Source: an uncultured bacterium
GTDB lineage: Bacteria > Verrucomicrobiota > Lentisphaeria > Victivallales > UBA1829
Reading direction: 5' to 3'
Length of the DNA: 41,367 nucleotides
Assembly: GCA_900549415.1 (NCBI GenBank)
Contig: URNX01000028.1
Span: 1-41,367 of the forward strand
Shown here: piece after piece, positions 8,274 through 16,489 of the stretch
Position numbering within the stretch: position 1 is the first letter of the stretch
How the letters are laid out: each line of letters starts with the position of its first letter
Notes under the pieces: generated by a model
What the model saw: only the letters and a program-made list of their open reading frames with translations
Databases searched by the model: none
What the model was told of the DNA's origin: nothing
Position numbers and translations under genes: made by a program

Positions 8274-10213
8274 GCTTCATCAAAATTCTTTCCGATCAGG
8301 TCTCCAATAAAATCGCCGCAGGCGAAGTGATCGAACGTCCGGCATCCGTCGTCAAGGAGCTTGTCGAAAACGCTCTCGACGCCCACGCAAAGCGGATCAC
8401 CGTCCGCGTGGAACGCGCGGGACAGCGTCTCATCTCAGTCACCGACGACGGCGACGGCATGGATTCCGACGACGCACTGCTCTGTTTCGAACCGCATGCC
8501 ACCAGCAAAATCGCAACCGAAGAGGACATTTTCCATATTCATTCGTTCGGCTTCCGCGGAGAGGCAATGCCCAGTATCGCCTCCGTGGCACGCGTCACAC
8601 TCCGAACCCGCAGACGCGATTCGCAGGAAGGATTCCAGGTCTCCATCACAGGCGGAACACTCGGTGAAACTATGCCTGTCGGCTGCGCACCGGGAACCGA
8701 AACAACCGTCCGCGACCTTTTCTTCAATGTTCCCGCACGCAGAAAATTTCTCAAATCCAATTCGACGGAAGAGCGGCACATCACCGAAATCATGTCGCTT
8801 ATCTCCCTTGCTCATCCAGACGTTGCATTTGAACTGACGCTCGACGGACGCAAAATCATTTCCAGCGGTACAGGCGACGACCTCATGCCGCGCATCCGCG
8901 ACATTTACGGACGCGACCTCGCCGACGCCATGGTCAAACTTGACTACGATTCCGGACGCATTCACATCGAAGGCTGCATCACCAAACGCGGCGTGACGCG
9001 TCCTTCGCGCTCCGAACAGCGAATCTTCGTCAACGGCCGCCCCGTCGAATCCCTGCCCGTCTACCGCGGCATCAAGGACGGCTGCGGCCCCATGCTCGAC
9101 AAGGGACGCTACCACCCGGCGGTTGTTTTCATCACACTTGATCCGGCGCTCGTCGACATCAACGTTCATCCGGCAAAACGGGAAATCCGTTTCCGCAACG
9201 AATTTGAAGTTTCCATGGCGGTCCGCGACGCCGTTGCCGACGCCATGAACCGCGCCGCCCGTTCCGCCAATCCGTTTCTTGATCCCGGTCAGACCTTCCA
9301 GACAGTCACCGTTGAACCGGAGGCAAAACCGCAGAAACCGGTTTTCGATCCGGCGGAATTCATCCGCTCGCAGGCCTCCGCTCCGCCGATTGAACGGGAA
9401 GCGCCGATTCTCGAAACACGCGCCTCCAATCAGGTCTTTCAGAAAACTCAGCCGGAACTGCCGCAGTTCACCTCCGACCGCCGCATTGAACGCATCATGC
9501 TCGCGGCAAAAGTCGACTACAAACCCGTCGGCGCGATTCCGGTTCGGACCATGCCCGACCTGTTCCGGCAGATCGACCCGGTTCTCCCCCCTCGCGACCC
9601 GGAGGAAAAAACGGAGGAAGAGAAACCCGCCGGCAGCTTCCCCGGACGCAAAGGTCTGACCGTTCTCGGCTTTCTCGAAAACTCCTACATCATCGCGACC
9701 ATGAAAGACGGTCTGGTTCTCATTGACCAGCATGCCGCGCATGAACGCGTTCTCTATGAAAAACTGCTGAAGCGGAACAAAGACGTTCTTTCCCAGAAAC
9801 TGCTGATTCCGATCACTCTGGATCTCTCGCTTTCGGACTGCCGGTTCATCGAATCAAACCGTGCGGTCTTCTCCGCGCTCGGTTTCGAGCTTGACACCTT
9901 CGGCGAACGGGCCGTCAAAGTCAACGCCATCCCCGCCGCCCTGCGTCAGGACAACGCCGGGGGAATGCTGAAAGACATTCTCGCGATGATCACCGAAAAC
10001 GGCACGTTCAACGGGCGCACCGATTCCGCCAAGCTCGCACAGGCCGCCTGCAAAGCCGCAGTCAAAGCCCACGACAAACTCACGATGGAAGAGTGCAACG
10101 CCCTGCTCGACCAGATGGCGGAATGCGAACTGCCGTACTGCTGTCCGCACGGACGTCCCACAATCATCAACATCTCCATCAGCGAACTGGAACGCCGCTT
10201 CGGAAGGAAATAA
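8270..10213 (+). CDS. mutL: DNA mismatch repair protein MutL
   Basis: 647 residues. The N-terminal GHKL ATPase carries VVKELVENALDA, DDGDGM and SFGFRGEAMPSI, with the transducer domain up to ~330. A Pro/Glu-rich linker (~340-460) leads to the dimerisation domain. That domain has DQHAAHERVLYE, which fits the DQHA-x2-E-x4-E metal-binding motif of MutL proteins that nick DNA, plus ACKAAVKA and CPHGRP, the other endonuclease-site motifs. It should thus be a latent endonuclease acting with MutS, as in bacteria that lack MutH. The start overlaps the TPR gene (ATGA). Its partner mutS is not in the window. Confidence 0.96.
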   Translation: MSFIKILSDQVSNKIAAGEVIERPASVVKELVENALDAHAKRITVRVERAGQRLISVTDDGDGMDSDDALLCFEPHATSKIATEEDIFHIHSFGFRGEAMPSIASVARVTLRTRRRDSQEGFQVSITGGTLGETMPVGCAPGTETTVRDLFFNVPARRKFLKSNSTEERHITEIMSLISLAHPDVAFELTLDGRKIISSGTGDDLMPRIRDIYGRDLADAMVKLDYDSGRIHIEGCITKRGVTRPSRSEQRIFVNGRPVESLPVYRGIKDGCGPMLDKGRYHPAVVFITLDPALVDINVHPAKREIRFRNEFEVSMAVRDAVADAMNRAARSANPFLDPGQTFQTVTVEPEAKPQKPVFDPAEFIRSQASAPPIEREAPILETRASNQVFQKTQPELPQFTSDRRIERIMLAAKVDYKPVGAIPVRTMPDLFRQIDPVLPPRDPEEKTEEEKPAGSFPGRKGLTVLGFLENSYIIATMKDGLVLIDQHAAHERVLYEKLLKRNKDVLSQKLLIPITLDLSLSDCRFIESNRAVFSALGFELDTFGERAVKVNAIPAALRQDNAGGMLKDILAMITENGTFNGRTDSAKLAQAACKAAVKAHDKLTMEECNALLDQMAECELPYCCPHGRPTIINISISELERRFGRK

Positions 10214-10225
10214 CCCGGTTCCCCT

Positions 10226-11215
10226 ATGAACTTCGTTTTTGAACAGCTGACTCCCGAACGGTTTCTTCCCGTGCTGGAAGAGGCGCTCTCGTGCGAACTC
10301 TCCGGATTCGCTTCCGCATTCCACAGCTACATCAACCGAGTCTACGAGCTCCGGACGACCGGAGGCGAACCGCTCGTCGTCAAATTCTACCGTCCCGGAC
10401 GCTGGTCCGCCGACGCCCTGCTGGATGAACATGATTACCTCTGGGAATGCAGCGACTCCGGCGTTCCCGTCGTTCCGCCCTACGAGCTCGCAAACGGATC
10501 CACGCTCGGCGAATTCGAGAACATTTACTTCGCGGTATTCCCGAAAAAACGCGGACGCGACGTTGCTTTCGACTCTCCGGAGGAACTGGAACAGGCGGGA
10601 CGGCTCATCGGGCGGCTCCACGCAGTCGGAGCCCGCAGGACTGCGGAATACCGTCTCACTCTGGAACCGGAAAAAATGATCGGAAGCGTCATTGAACGCC
10701 TCGCCGATTCCGCATTTCCCGGACGCCGCCAATTCGAGGAATTCGTCGGTCTCTGCAATGAAATCGCCGATATCGCATGCCCGGTCTTCCCGGACGCCTC
10801 GACCTTCCTGCGTCTGCACGGCGACCTCCACCGCGCAAACATTCTGAACCGGCCGGAGGAAGGACTTATTCTCATCGACTTCGACGACATGCTGAACGGT
10901 CCTCCGGTGCAGGATCTCTGGCTTCTGCTTCCGGACGTTCCCTCGCGCTGTCCGGAAGAGGCGGAGGCGCTCGCGCGCGGTTACAATATGTTTATGGAGT
11001 TTTCCGAATCCGGTTATGCGGTCACCGAGTGTCTGCGGATGCTCCGGATGCTCTACTTCCTCTCGTGGGTTGCGATGCAGCGGAACGATCCGCAGTTTTC
11101 CGCGACCTTCCCGGACTGGGGCAGCGAAGCCTACTGGCGCACTGAATTCGCCGACCTCCGCCGTCAGATTCCCTCCATGAAAGAAGAAATCCGCTTCTGG
11201 AAGCGGAATATATAA
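10226..11215 (+). CDS. srkA: SrkA/RdoA-family stress-response kinase (APH fold)
   Basis: 329 residues, nearly the 328 of E. coli SrkA (YihE). The catalytic loop LHGDLHRANIL and the metal-binding block LILIDFDDMLNGPPVQDLWLLLP match SrkA, a Ser/Thr protein kinase with an aminoglycoside-phosphotransferase fold implicated in stress survival. The N-terminal part, with YINRVYELRT and PLVVKFYRPGRW, is the ATP-binding lobe. The ribosome site before this ATG is weak, so it may rely on coupling to mutL 12 bases upstream. A neighbouring SGNH hydrolase follows by 15 bases. Family placement is firm; the in vivo target is not known here. Confidence 0.85.
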   Translation: MNFVFEQLTPERFLPVLEEALSCELSGFASAFHSYINRVYELRTTGGEPLVVKFYRPGRWSADALLDEHDYLWECSDSGVPVVPPYELANGSTLGEFENIYFAVFPKKRGRDVAFDSPEELEQAGRLIGRLHAVGARRTAEYRLTLEPEKMIGSVIERLADSAFPGRRQFEEFVGLCNEIADIACPVFPDASTFLRLHGDLHRANILNRPEEGLILIDFDDMLNGPPVQDLWLLLPDVPSRCPEEAEALARGYNMFMEFSESGYAVTECLRMLRMLYFLSWVAMQRNDPQFSATFPDWGSEAYWRTEFADLRRQIPSMKEEIRFWKRNI

Positions 11216-11230
11216 ACGAAGGAGAAATTC

Positions 11231-11872
11231 ATGTCCAAATTCACCGTTCTGTTTCAGGGAGATTCCATTACCGACTGCGGACGCACCACATGCGGCGGCG
11301 CAGGATTCGACAACAAGGGACTCGGCCCCGGGTACCCTGGAATGATCGCCGCGCGTCTCACCTGCGACCGCCCGGATATCGACTGGCAGTTCATCAACAG
11401 GGGAATCAGCGGAAACCGCATCGTCGACCTTTACGCCCGCTGGAAAGCCGACTGCATCAACCTCGCGCCGGATGTTCTCAGCATTCTGATCGGCGTCAAC
11501 GACACCTGGCATGAAGTCCATTACAACAACGGCGTGGAAGTTCCCCGTTACGCCCGTTTCTACCGCGAACTGCTCACCTGGACCCGCGACGCCCTCCCCG
11601 CCGTCCGCTTCGTCCTGCTCGATCCCTTTGTCTGCCCGCACGTATCCGGACGCGATGCGTTCGTCCCCGAACTCATCGAGCGGCGCAAAGTCGTCGCGGA
11701 ACTGGCGAAGGAATTCAATGCCGTCCACATTCCTCTGCAGGACATCTTCAACGAAGCCTTCAAGCGCGCTCCGGAAGCCCACTGGTCCGCGGACGGCGTG
11801 CATCCGACGCCCGCGGGTCATCAGCTCATCACCGACGCATGGCTCAAGGCGACGCCGCAGCTGTTCCGCTGA
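11231..11872 (+). CDS. SGNH/GDSL-family hydrolase (probable carbohydrate esterase)
   Basis: 213 residues with the four SGNH blocks: FQGDSITDCGR (S12 nucleophile), RGISGNRIVDL, GVNDTWHE and DGVHPTPAGH (D188, H191). No signal peptide is seen. AAGGAG lies about 6 bases before the start. The family includes acyl and acetyl esterases acting on glycans, and the cluster of carbohydrate genes immediately downstream supports such a role. The exact substrate cannot be told. Confidence 0.9.
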   Translation: MSKFTVLFQGDSITDCGRTTCGGAGFDNKGLGPGYPGMIAARLTCDRPDIDWQFINRGISGNRIVDLYARWKADCINLAPDVLSILIGVNDTWHEVHYNNGVEVPRYARFYRELLTWTRDALPAVRFVLLDPFVCPHVSGRDAFVPELIERRKVVAELAKEFNAVHIPLQDIFNEAFKRAPEAHWSADGVHPTPAGHQLITDAWLKATPQLFR

Positions 11873-11920
11873 ATGTTATCATTTTCACAAAAAAGCAGCT
11901 GATTTTGCTGTCCCGTGCTA

Positions 11921-11948
11921 TTGCTTTTCCGGAAAAATGACGTATAAT
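11921..11948 (+). promoter_or_regulatory. Promoter of the LacI-type/MFS/GH5 operon
   Basis: -35 TTGCTT (11921-11926), 16-base spacer, perfect -10 TATAAT (11943-11948). The start codon is 22 bases past the -10, so the untranslated leader is very short. Confidence 0.6.
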
Positions 11949-11957
11949 TTCCGGAAA
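11925..11957. promoter_or_regulatory. Tandem operator-like palindromes TTTCCGGAAA around the -10 box
   Basis: TTTTCCGGAAAA at 11925-11936 lies within the promoter spacer and TTTCCGGAAA at 11948-11957 overlaps the end of the -10. Their centres are 22 bases apart, about two helical turns, so two dimers could bind on one DNA face and block transcription. The CCGG-centred symmetry suits a LacI-type protein. Autoregulation by the gene just downstream is the simplest reading. Confidence 0.6.
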
Positions 11958-11970
11958 GGAAACAATTCGC

Positions 11971-12960
11971 ATGGGACAGAAAAACGAAAACAGTCTGATC
12001 AACTTCAAAGAGCTCGCGCGTGAACTTCATGTCAGCGCAATGACCGTTTACCGCGTGCTCAACAACGAATCTTCGGTGCGTCCGGCAACCCGCCAGCGCG
12101 TCGTCGAGGCGCTCAACCGTTACGGCTACTACGCACACAAGCCAAGCAGAAAAATCCGCATCATCTTCGATTTTTCGGATCATGCGTATCTCCAGCATTA
12201 CGGAATGCGGCTCATGCAGCGTCTTTCCCATCATGAGTTCGCCTGCGTTGCAACCGACCACCGCAAGAACCCGGCGAAATTCTTCGACGCGGCCGCGGAA
12301 AGCGACGTCATCGTCTACTGCTCCGTCCCCGAAAACGAAACGGTCCGCCGCGCGCTCGAAATCAATCCGTCAATCTACCAGATTTCCATCTATACGAAGT
12401 GCGACGCCGATATAATCATCTCTTCCGACAACATTCTCGGCGGCGCCATGGCGGCACGGCATCTGCACGAATGCGGACACTCCCACATCGCCGTTCACCT
12501 CAGCGAAGCGCATCCGACCCGGTTCGACCGCCGGAGCAGTTTCTTTGCGGAACTTCATAATCTCAATCCGGACTGCCGCATTGATTATGTCGAAGCGCGG
12601 CGCGGAGAGACCATGCGCGACGTCTTCACCCGCTATTTCGACTCCGTCGATGAAATGCCGACCGCACTTTTCTTTCTCGCCGGAGAATACAGCCAGATTT
12701 TCTACAAGGCGTTCATCCTCAACGACAAGGAGGGCCGCTTCCGCAATCTTTCCATTATGAGCTACGACCGTCCGGAAGACGTCATTCCGGAACAGCCCGA
12801 CGCCGTGCAGTTCGACCGCATCGAGTTTCTCCCGCAGGATATTCTCGACTGGACCGAATTCTATATTCTGAACCGTCCGATGATGAAACACCGGACGACG
12901 GTACACACCAACATCAAACCGACGCTGAAAATCACCGGCTCGGTACGGAGACTCAAATGA
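11971..12960 (+). CDS. Atypical LacI-type transcriptional regulator (paralog of the one at 1468-2436)
   Basis: 329 residues. The N-terminal HTH (FKELARELHVSAMTVYRVLN, then ATRQRVVEALNRYGY) is LacI-like. The effector domain shares with the 1468-2436 regulator the blocks INPSIYQISIY, IISSDNILGGAMAARHL and a C-terminal FYILNRP. The consensus C-terminal LacI motifs are replaced, giving a lineage-specific subgroup. AAAGGA lies 10 bases before the ATG. It overlaps the MFS gene by ATGA, so it is the first gene of an operon with transporter and GH5 and probably represses it until a mannan- or glucan-derived sugar appears. The ligand is unknown. Confidence 0.87.
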   Translation: MGQKNENSLINFKELARELHVSAMTVYRVLNNESSVRPATRQRVVEALNRYGYYAHKPSRKIRIIFDFSDHAYLQHYGMRLMQRLSHHEFACVATDHRKNPAKFFDAAAESDVIVYCSVPENETVRRALEINPSIYQISIYTKCDADIIISSDNILGGAMAARHLHECGHSHIAVHLSEAHPTRFDRRSSFFAELHNLNPDCRIDYVEARRGETMRDVFTRYFDSVDEMPTALFFLAGEYSQIFYKAFILNDKEGRFRNLSIMSYDRPEDVIPEQPDAVQFDRIEFLPQDILDWTEFYILNRPMMKHRTTVHTNIKPTLKITGSVRRLK

Positions 12961-14249
12961 CCGCGGAACTCACCCCGCAAAACGTCCGGAAGGCGGAACG
13001 CCTTGCCGTGCTCTCATCCTGCTTCGGCTTTCCCGGAGAAGTCGTCCTCACGGACAGCGCAATCATCATTCTATTCGCCGGAGCGCTCGGCGCAGGCGAC
13101 ATGCTTTCGCTGCTCACGACCTCGTTCCTTCCGTTTCTGAACGGACTCTGCATGATTCCGACCGCGTATCTGGTCATGCGCCACGGACACCGCGCGGTGA
13201 TGCTCCGCGTGCTGACACTCTCCTCGCTGATGTACTTTCTCGCGGCCGCCTCCCCGTGGTTCGGCGCGGCCGGAATTGCGGTAATGCTGACCGCCGTACT
13301 CCTCTTCGCGCTCGGCGTGACCGGTTTTGTCGCCGGCTGGTATCCGATGCTCGACACCTTCCTGTCCCGCGACTCGCGCACTCCGTTCTTCAGCCGGATG
13401 CGGTTCTGCCACCAGCTGACCTCCGTTCTGTTTCTCGTTACGGCGGGGGCTCTGCTCGGGGCACAACCGCCCGTCTGGAAGATGCAGCTCGTCATCTTCG
13501 CCGCCGCTCTGATGTTCTGCGGACGCGCCCTCTGCGTCGCCCGGATTCCGGAGTTCCCCGCCCGCGCGCCGGAAAAGTTCGGGTTCTTCGACGGCCTCCG
13601 CCGCGCAATCGGAAACAAGGGGCTGACCGGATTTTCCCTCTACCTCTTCATGCTCAACATCTCCACATTCGGAACGATTCCGCTGACCATGCTTTACCTG
13701 AAAAAGGGGCTCCATGCTCCGGACAACATCGTGGTGTTTCTGTCGGCCGCCGCGCTGACGGGCATGCTGCTAGGCTATCTCGGAATCGGGCGCACGGTGA
13801 AACTCCTCGGAGGAACCGGACGCGCATTCGTCACATTTCACCTGCTCTATTTCATTCTGAACACATCGCTCTTCTTCCTCGACCGCGGCGGAATTGCGGC
13901 GTGGTGTTTCGCCGGCGCGGTTCTGCTGATGTTCAGTTTCCTGCTCGCCGGAAGCTCCATTCTCGCCTCCTCTGAAATGATGGAACTTGCAACTCCCGGA
14001 AACAAAGTCATGGCAATGGCGTTCAGCGGAACATTTTCCTACGGGGCGACGGGGCTTGCCCGCGTGGTTCCTTCGCTGCTCCTCGGTTCGGGACTTCTCG
14101 CTTCGAGCTGGGAATTCCACGGACTTGTGATCAGCCGCTGGCGGAGTCTCTACCTGCTGGGCTCCTGCGCGATCCTGCTCTCCGCCGTCTTCCTCTTCCT
14201 GGTACCCGCAGTCTTTCCGGACAATACAAACTCAAGGAGTGTAAAATGA
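12957..14249 (+). CDS. MFS-type transporter, probable oligosaccharide importer
   Basis: 430 residues with about twelve hydrophobic helices (for example SAIIILFAGALGAGDMLSLL, AVMLTAVLLFALGVTGFVAG, AVLLMFSFLLAGSSILASS), typical of the major facilitator superfamily. A conserved MRHGHRAVM loop sits between helices 2 and 3. It is a 4-base overlap partner of both the LacI-type gene and the GH5 gene. That context suggests import of the oligosaccharide that GH5 cuts. The substrate is inferred. Confidence 0.8.
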   Translation: MTAELTPQNVRKAERLAVLSSCFGFPGEVVLTDSAIIILFAGALGAGDMLSLLTTSFLPFLNGLCMIPTAYLVMRHGHRAVMLRVLTLSSLMYFLAAASPWFGAAGIAVMLTAVLLFALGVTGFVAGWYPMLDTFLSRDSRTPFFSRMRFCHQLTSVLFLVTAGALLGAQPPVWKMQLVIFAAALMFCGRALCVARIPEFPARAPEKFGFFDGLRRAIGNKGLTGFSLYLFMLNISTFGTIPLTMLYLKKGLHAPDNIVVFLSAAALTGMLLGYLGIGRTVKLLGGTGRAFVTFHLLYFILNTSLFFLDRGGIAAWCFAGAVLLMFSFLLAGSSILASSEMMELATPGNKVMAMAFSGTFSYGATGLARVVPSLLLGSGLLASSWEFHGLVISRWRSLYLLGSCAILLSAVFLFLVPAVFPDNTNSRSVK

Positions 14250-15349
14250 AAACATCAACGGAACGCTTCACCGGCTTCACCCGCGGCATGGGCATCGGCG
14301 GATGGCTCACAAACTACAAACGTTTCAACGTCCTTCCCGACAAATGGAAACTGCCGCTCACCATCGGCGATTTCGAGCACTTTGAAAGCTACATCACCGA
14401 AGAGGACATCGCCCGGATCGCCTCTTATGGACTCGATCACATCCGTCTCGGATTCGACCAGATTGTCATGGAAGATTCCCCGTATCACTACCGCAACCGC
14501 ATGTTCGAACTCATCGCAAACTTCATCTCCTGGTGCGAAAAGTACAAGCTCAATGCCGTTCTCAATCTTCACAAGGCCGTCGGCAACTACTGCGACATTG
14601 CGGAACCTGTCGCACTCCTCGACGACTCCGAACTCCAGAACCGTTTCGTCGCCCTCTGGATTGAATTTGAAAAACGCTTCCATGACAAGCCCGGCGTCGC
14701 ATTTGAACTCATGAACGAAATCCGCGACGTCAAGCCCGAACTCTGGAACAGCCTTGCCGAACGCACCGTCGACGAACTGCGCAAGCTCAACCCGACACGC
14801 AAAATCATCATCGGCAGCACCTGCTGGAACAGCCCGAACACGCTCAAAGATCTGCAGCTGTTCGACGACGACAACATCATCTACACCTTCCACAACTACG
14901 CTCCGATCGAATTCACCCACCAGCGCGGCGTCCTCCAGGCGCTCCCCCTCTTCTACAACCGCGCGATGGAATGGCCCGGCGACATTCAGAAGTACCGCGA
15001 ATTCCGCACCACAGTCGGTCAGGACATCGGCGATTACGCAGACTGCGACCGCATGGACATCCGGTACATGCGCAAGGAACTGAACGGCGCACTCGAATTC
15101 GTCCGCAGCCACCCCGACAAGATTCTCTGGTGCGGCGAATTCGGAACGATCCGCCACTGCAAGCTCGAATACCGCGAGAACTGGATGCGCGACATGATCT
15201 CGCTTCTGATCGAACACGGCATTCCCTACTGCGTCTGGAATTACCTCAGCACGCCCAACGACGGCAACCGCTTCAGTCTTGTCGACGACGACCGCCGTGA
15301 AATTCTCAGTCCGCGTCTCCTCCGCATCATTCAGGGACATGTTTCCTGA
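14246..15349 (+). CDS. GH5-family glycoside hydrolase
   Basis: 367 residues, no signal peptide, so probably cytoplasmic. RGMGIGGWLTNY starts the barrel. The likely acid/base is E158 (ELMNEIRD) and the nucleophile E298 (LWCGEFGTI), with HNYAP and LNLHKAVG as further GH5 blocks. GH5 acts on beta-1,4-linked glucans, mannans and related chains; the subfamily and substrate cannot be settled by eye. AAGGAG lies 6 bases before the ATG, which also overlaps the MFS stop. It is the last gene of the LacI-MFS-GH5 operon. Confidence 0.9.
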   Translation: MKTSTERFTGFTRGMGIGGWLTNYKRFNVLPDKWKLPLTIGDFEHFESYITEEDIARIASYGLDHIRLGFDQIVMEDSPYHYRNRMFELIANFISWCEKYKLNAVLNLHKAVGNYCDIAEPVALLDDSELQNRFVALWIEFEKRFHDKPGVAFELMNEIRDVKPELWNSLAERTVDELRKLNPTRKIIIGSTCWNSPNTLKDLQLFDDDNIIYTFHNYAPIEFTHQRGVLQALPLFYNRAMEWPGDIQKYREFRTTVGQDIGDYADCDRMDIRYMRKELNGALEFVRSHPDKILWCGEFGTIRHCKLEYRENWMRDMISLLIEHGIPYCVWNYLSTPNDGNRFSLVDDDRREILSPRLLRIIQGHVS

Positions 15350-15368
15350 AGATTTTTCCGAATCGCGC

Positions 15369-15397
15369 TTGACACGCGCGCAGTTTCATGGTATCTT
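15369..15397 (+). promoter_or_regulatory. Near-consensus promoter for the UDP-glucuronate decarboxylase gene
   Basis: Perfect -35 TTGACA (15369-15374), 17-base spacer and -10 TATCTT (15392-15397). It is followed by 35 bases to the start codon. The -10 is inside a long inverted repeat. Confidence 0.7.
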
Positions 15398-15419
15398 GCA
15401 GCAGATACCATGAAACTGC
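15380..15419. repeat. Perfect 17-bp inverted repeat overlapping the promoter
   Basis: The arm GCAGTTTCATGGTATCT (15380-15396) and its exact complement (15403-15419) flank a 6-base centre, TGCAGC. It covers the promoter spacer, the -10 and the probable transcription start. It ends 13 bases before the start codon. This could be a large operator or, if transcription starts upstream, an RNA hairpin next to the ribosome site. No neighbouring regulator is an obvious partner. Confidence 0.8.
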
Positions 15420-15432
15420 AACAGGGGTAAAT

Positions 15433-16386
15433 ATGATTCGTAAAAACATCCTGGTCACCGGCGGAGGCGGATTTCTCGGTTCGCACCTCTGCGAACGCCT
15501 GCTGAACGACGGACACAATGTCATCTGCGCCGACAACTTTTTCACAGGCTGCAAGCGCAACATCGAGCATCTTCTGGACAACCACCGGTTCGAAGTTCTG
15601 CGCCACGACGTCACCTTCCCGCTCTATGTTGAAGTGGATGAAATCTACAATCTTGCCTGCCCCGCCTCCCCGATCCACTATCAGCGGGATCCCGTCCAGA
15701 CGGTCAAAACCTGCGTCCACGGCGCAATCAACATGCTCGGCCTCGCCAAACGCATCGGAGCAAAAATTCTGCAATCCTCCACCTCGGAAGTCTACGGCGA
15801 TCCGCATATTCATCCGCAGGTCGAGGAATACTGGGGCAATGTGAACCCCATCGGCGAACGCGCCTGCTACGATGAAGGCAAACGCGCCGCCGAAACGCTC
15901 TTCATGTCCTACTACCGCCAGTGCCGTCTCCGCATCAAAATCGTGCGCATTTTCAACACGTACGGCCCGAACATGCACCCGAACGACGGACGCGTCGTCA
16001 GCAACTTCATTCTGCAGGCGCTGCGCGGCGAACCGATCACAATTTACGGCGACGGCTCGCAGACCCGCAGTTTCTGTTACTGCACCGACCTCATCGACGC
16101 AATGGTCCGCATGATGAACACCGGCGACGAAGTAACCGGTCCCATCAACATCGGCAATCCCGGCGAATTCACCATGCTGCAGCTTGCCGAACTTGTCCGG
16201 AAGCTCACAAACTCAAATTCGGAAATCGTCTTCCGTCCCCTGCCCTCCGATGATCCGCGCCAGCGCCGTCCGGATATCACGAAAGCGCAGCAGATTCTCG
16301 GCTGGCAGCCCACCACGCATCTGGAAGAGGGACTGAAGTTGACCATCCGCTATTTCGACGACCTTCTCCGTTCCGGCGAAGCATAA
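15433..16386 (+). CDS. UDP-glucuronate decarboxylase (UDP-xylose synthase type)
   Basis: 317 residues, usual for the soluble form. The NAD-binding VTGGGGFLGSHL (8-19), the SST-S-E-VYG block at ~115-122, Y146 and K150 (ACYDEGK), and HYQRDPVQTVKT identify an extended short-chain dehydrogenase of the UXS group. It converts UDP-glucuronate to UDP-xylose for surface polysaccharide or glycoprotein synthesis. The start at 15433 is preceded by AGGGG. A longer frame reaches back into the inverted repeat, but the conserved N-terminus begins at MIRKN. Flanking genes do not form a polysaccharide cluster. A 103-base gap separates it from argH. Confidence 0.92.
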   Translation: MIRKNILVTGGGGFLGSHLCERLLNDGHNVICADNFFTGCKRNIEHLLDNHRFEVLRHDVTFPLYVEVDEIYNLACPASPIHYQRDPVQTVKTCVHGAINMLGLAKRIGAKILQSSTSEVYGDPHIHPQVEEYWGNVNPIGERACYDEGKRAAETLFMSYYRQCRLRIKIVRIFNTYGPNMHPNDGRVVSNFILQALRGEPITIYGDGSQTRSFCYCTDLIDAMVRMMNTGDEVTGPINIGNPGEFTMLQLAELVRKLTNSNSEIVFRPLPSDDPRQRRPDITKAQQILGWQPTTHLEEGLKLTIRYFDDLLRSGEA

Positions 16387-16429
16387 GATGCCCGCTTCAA
16401 ATAAATGACGAATTCGCCCTGACGCCCTG

Positions 16430-16457
16430 TTGTTTTTCCGCGAAACCGTGCTATATT
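16430..16457 (+). promoter_or_regulatory. Predicted promoter of argH
   Basis: TTGTTT (16430-16435), 16-base spacer, extended -10 TGCTATATT with TATATT at 16452-16457, then AAGGAG and the argH start 33 bases later. Confidence 0.6.
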
Positions 16458-16489
16458 TAAAACAACAATAATTTCAAGGAGTTTTGAAT

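Noticed and set aside
8435..9742. A 435-codon open frame on the - strand
   Set aside because: Entirely inside mutL on the opposite strand; no domain seen.
9854..11821. A 655-codon open frame on the - strand
   Set aside because: Antisense to mutL, srkA and the SGNH hydrolase gene; low-complexity product without motifs and no ribosome site.
15388..15432. A longer start for the UDP-glucuronate decarboxylase
   Set aside because: The added residues come from the inverted repeat, the start would lie at or before the transcription start, and the family N-terminus begins at 15433.
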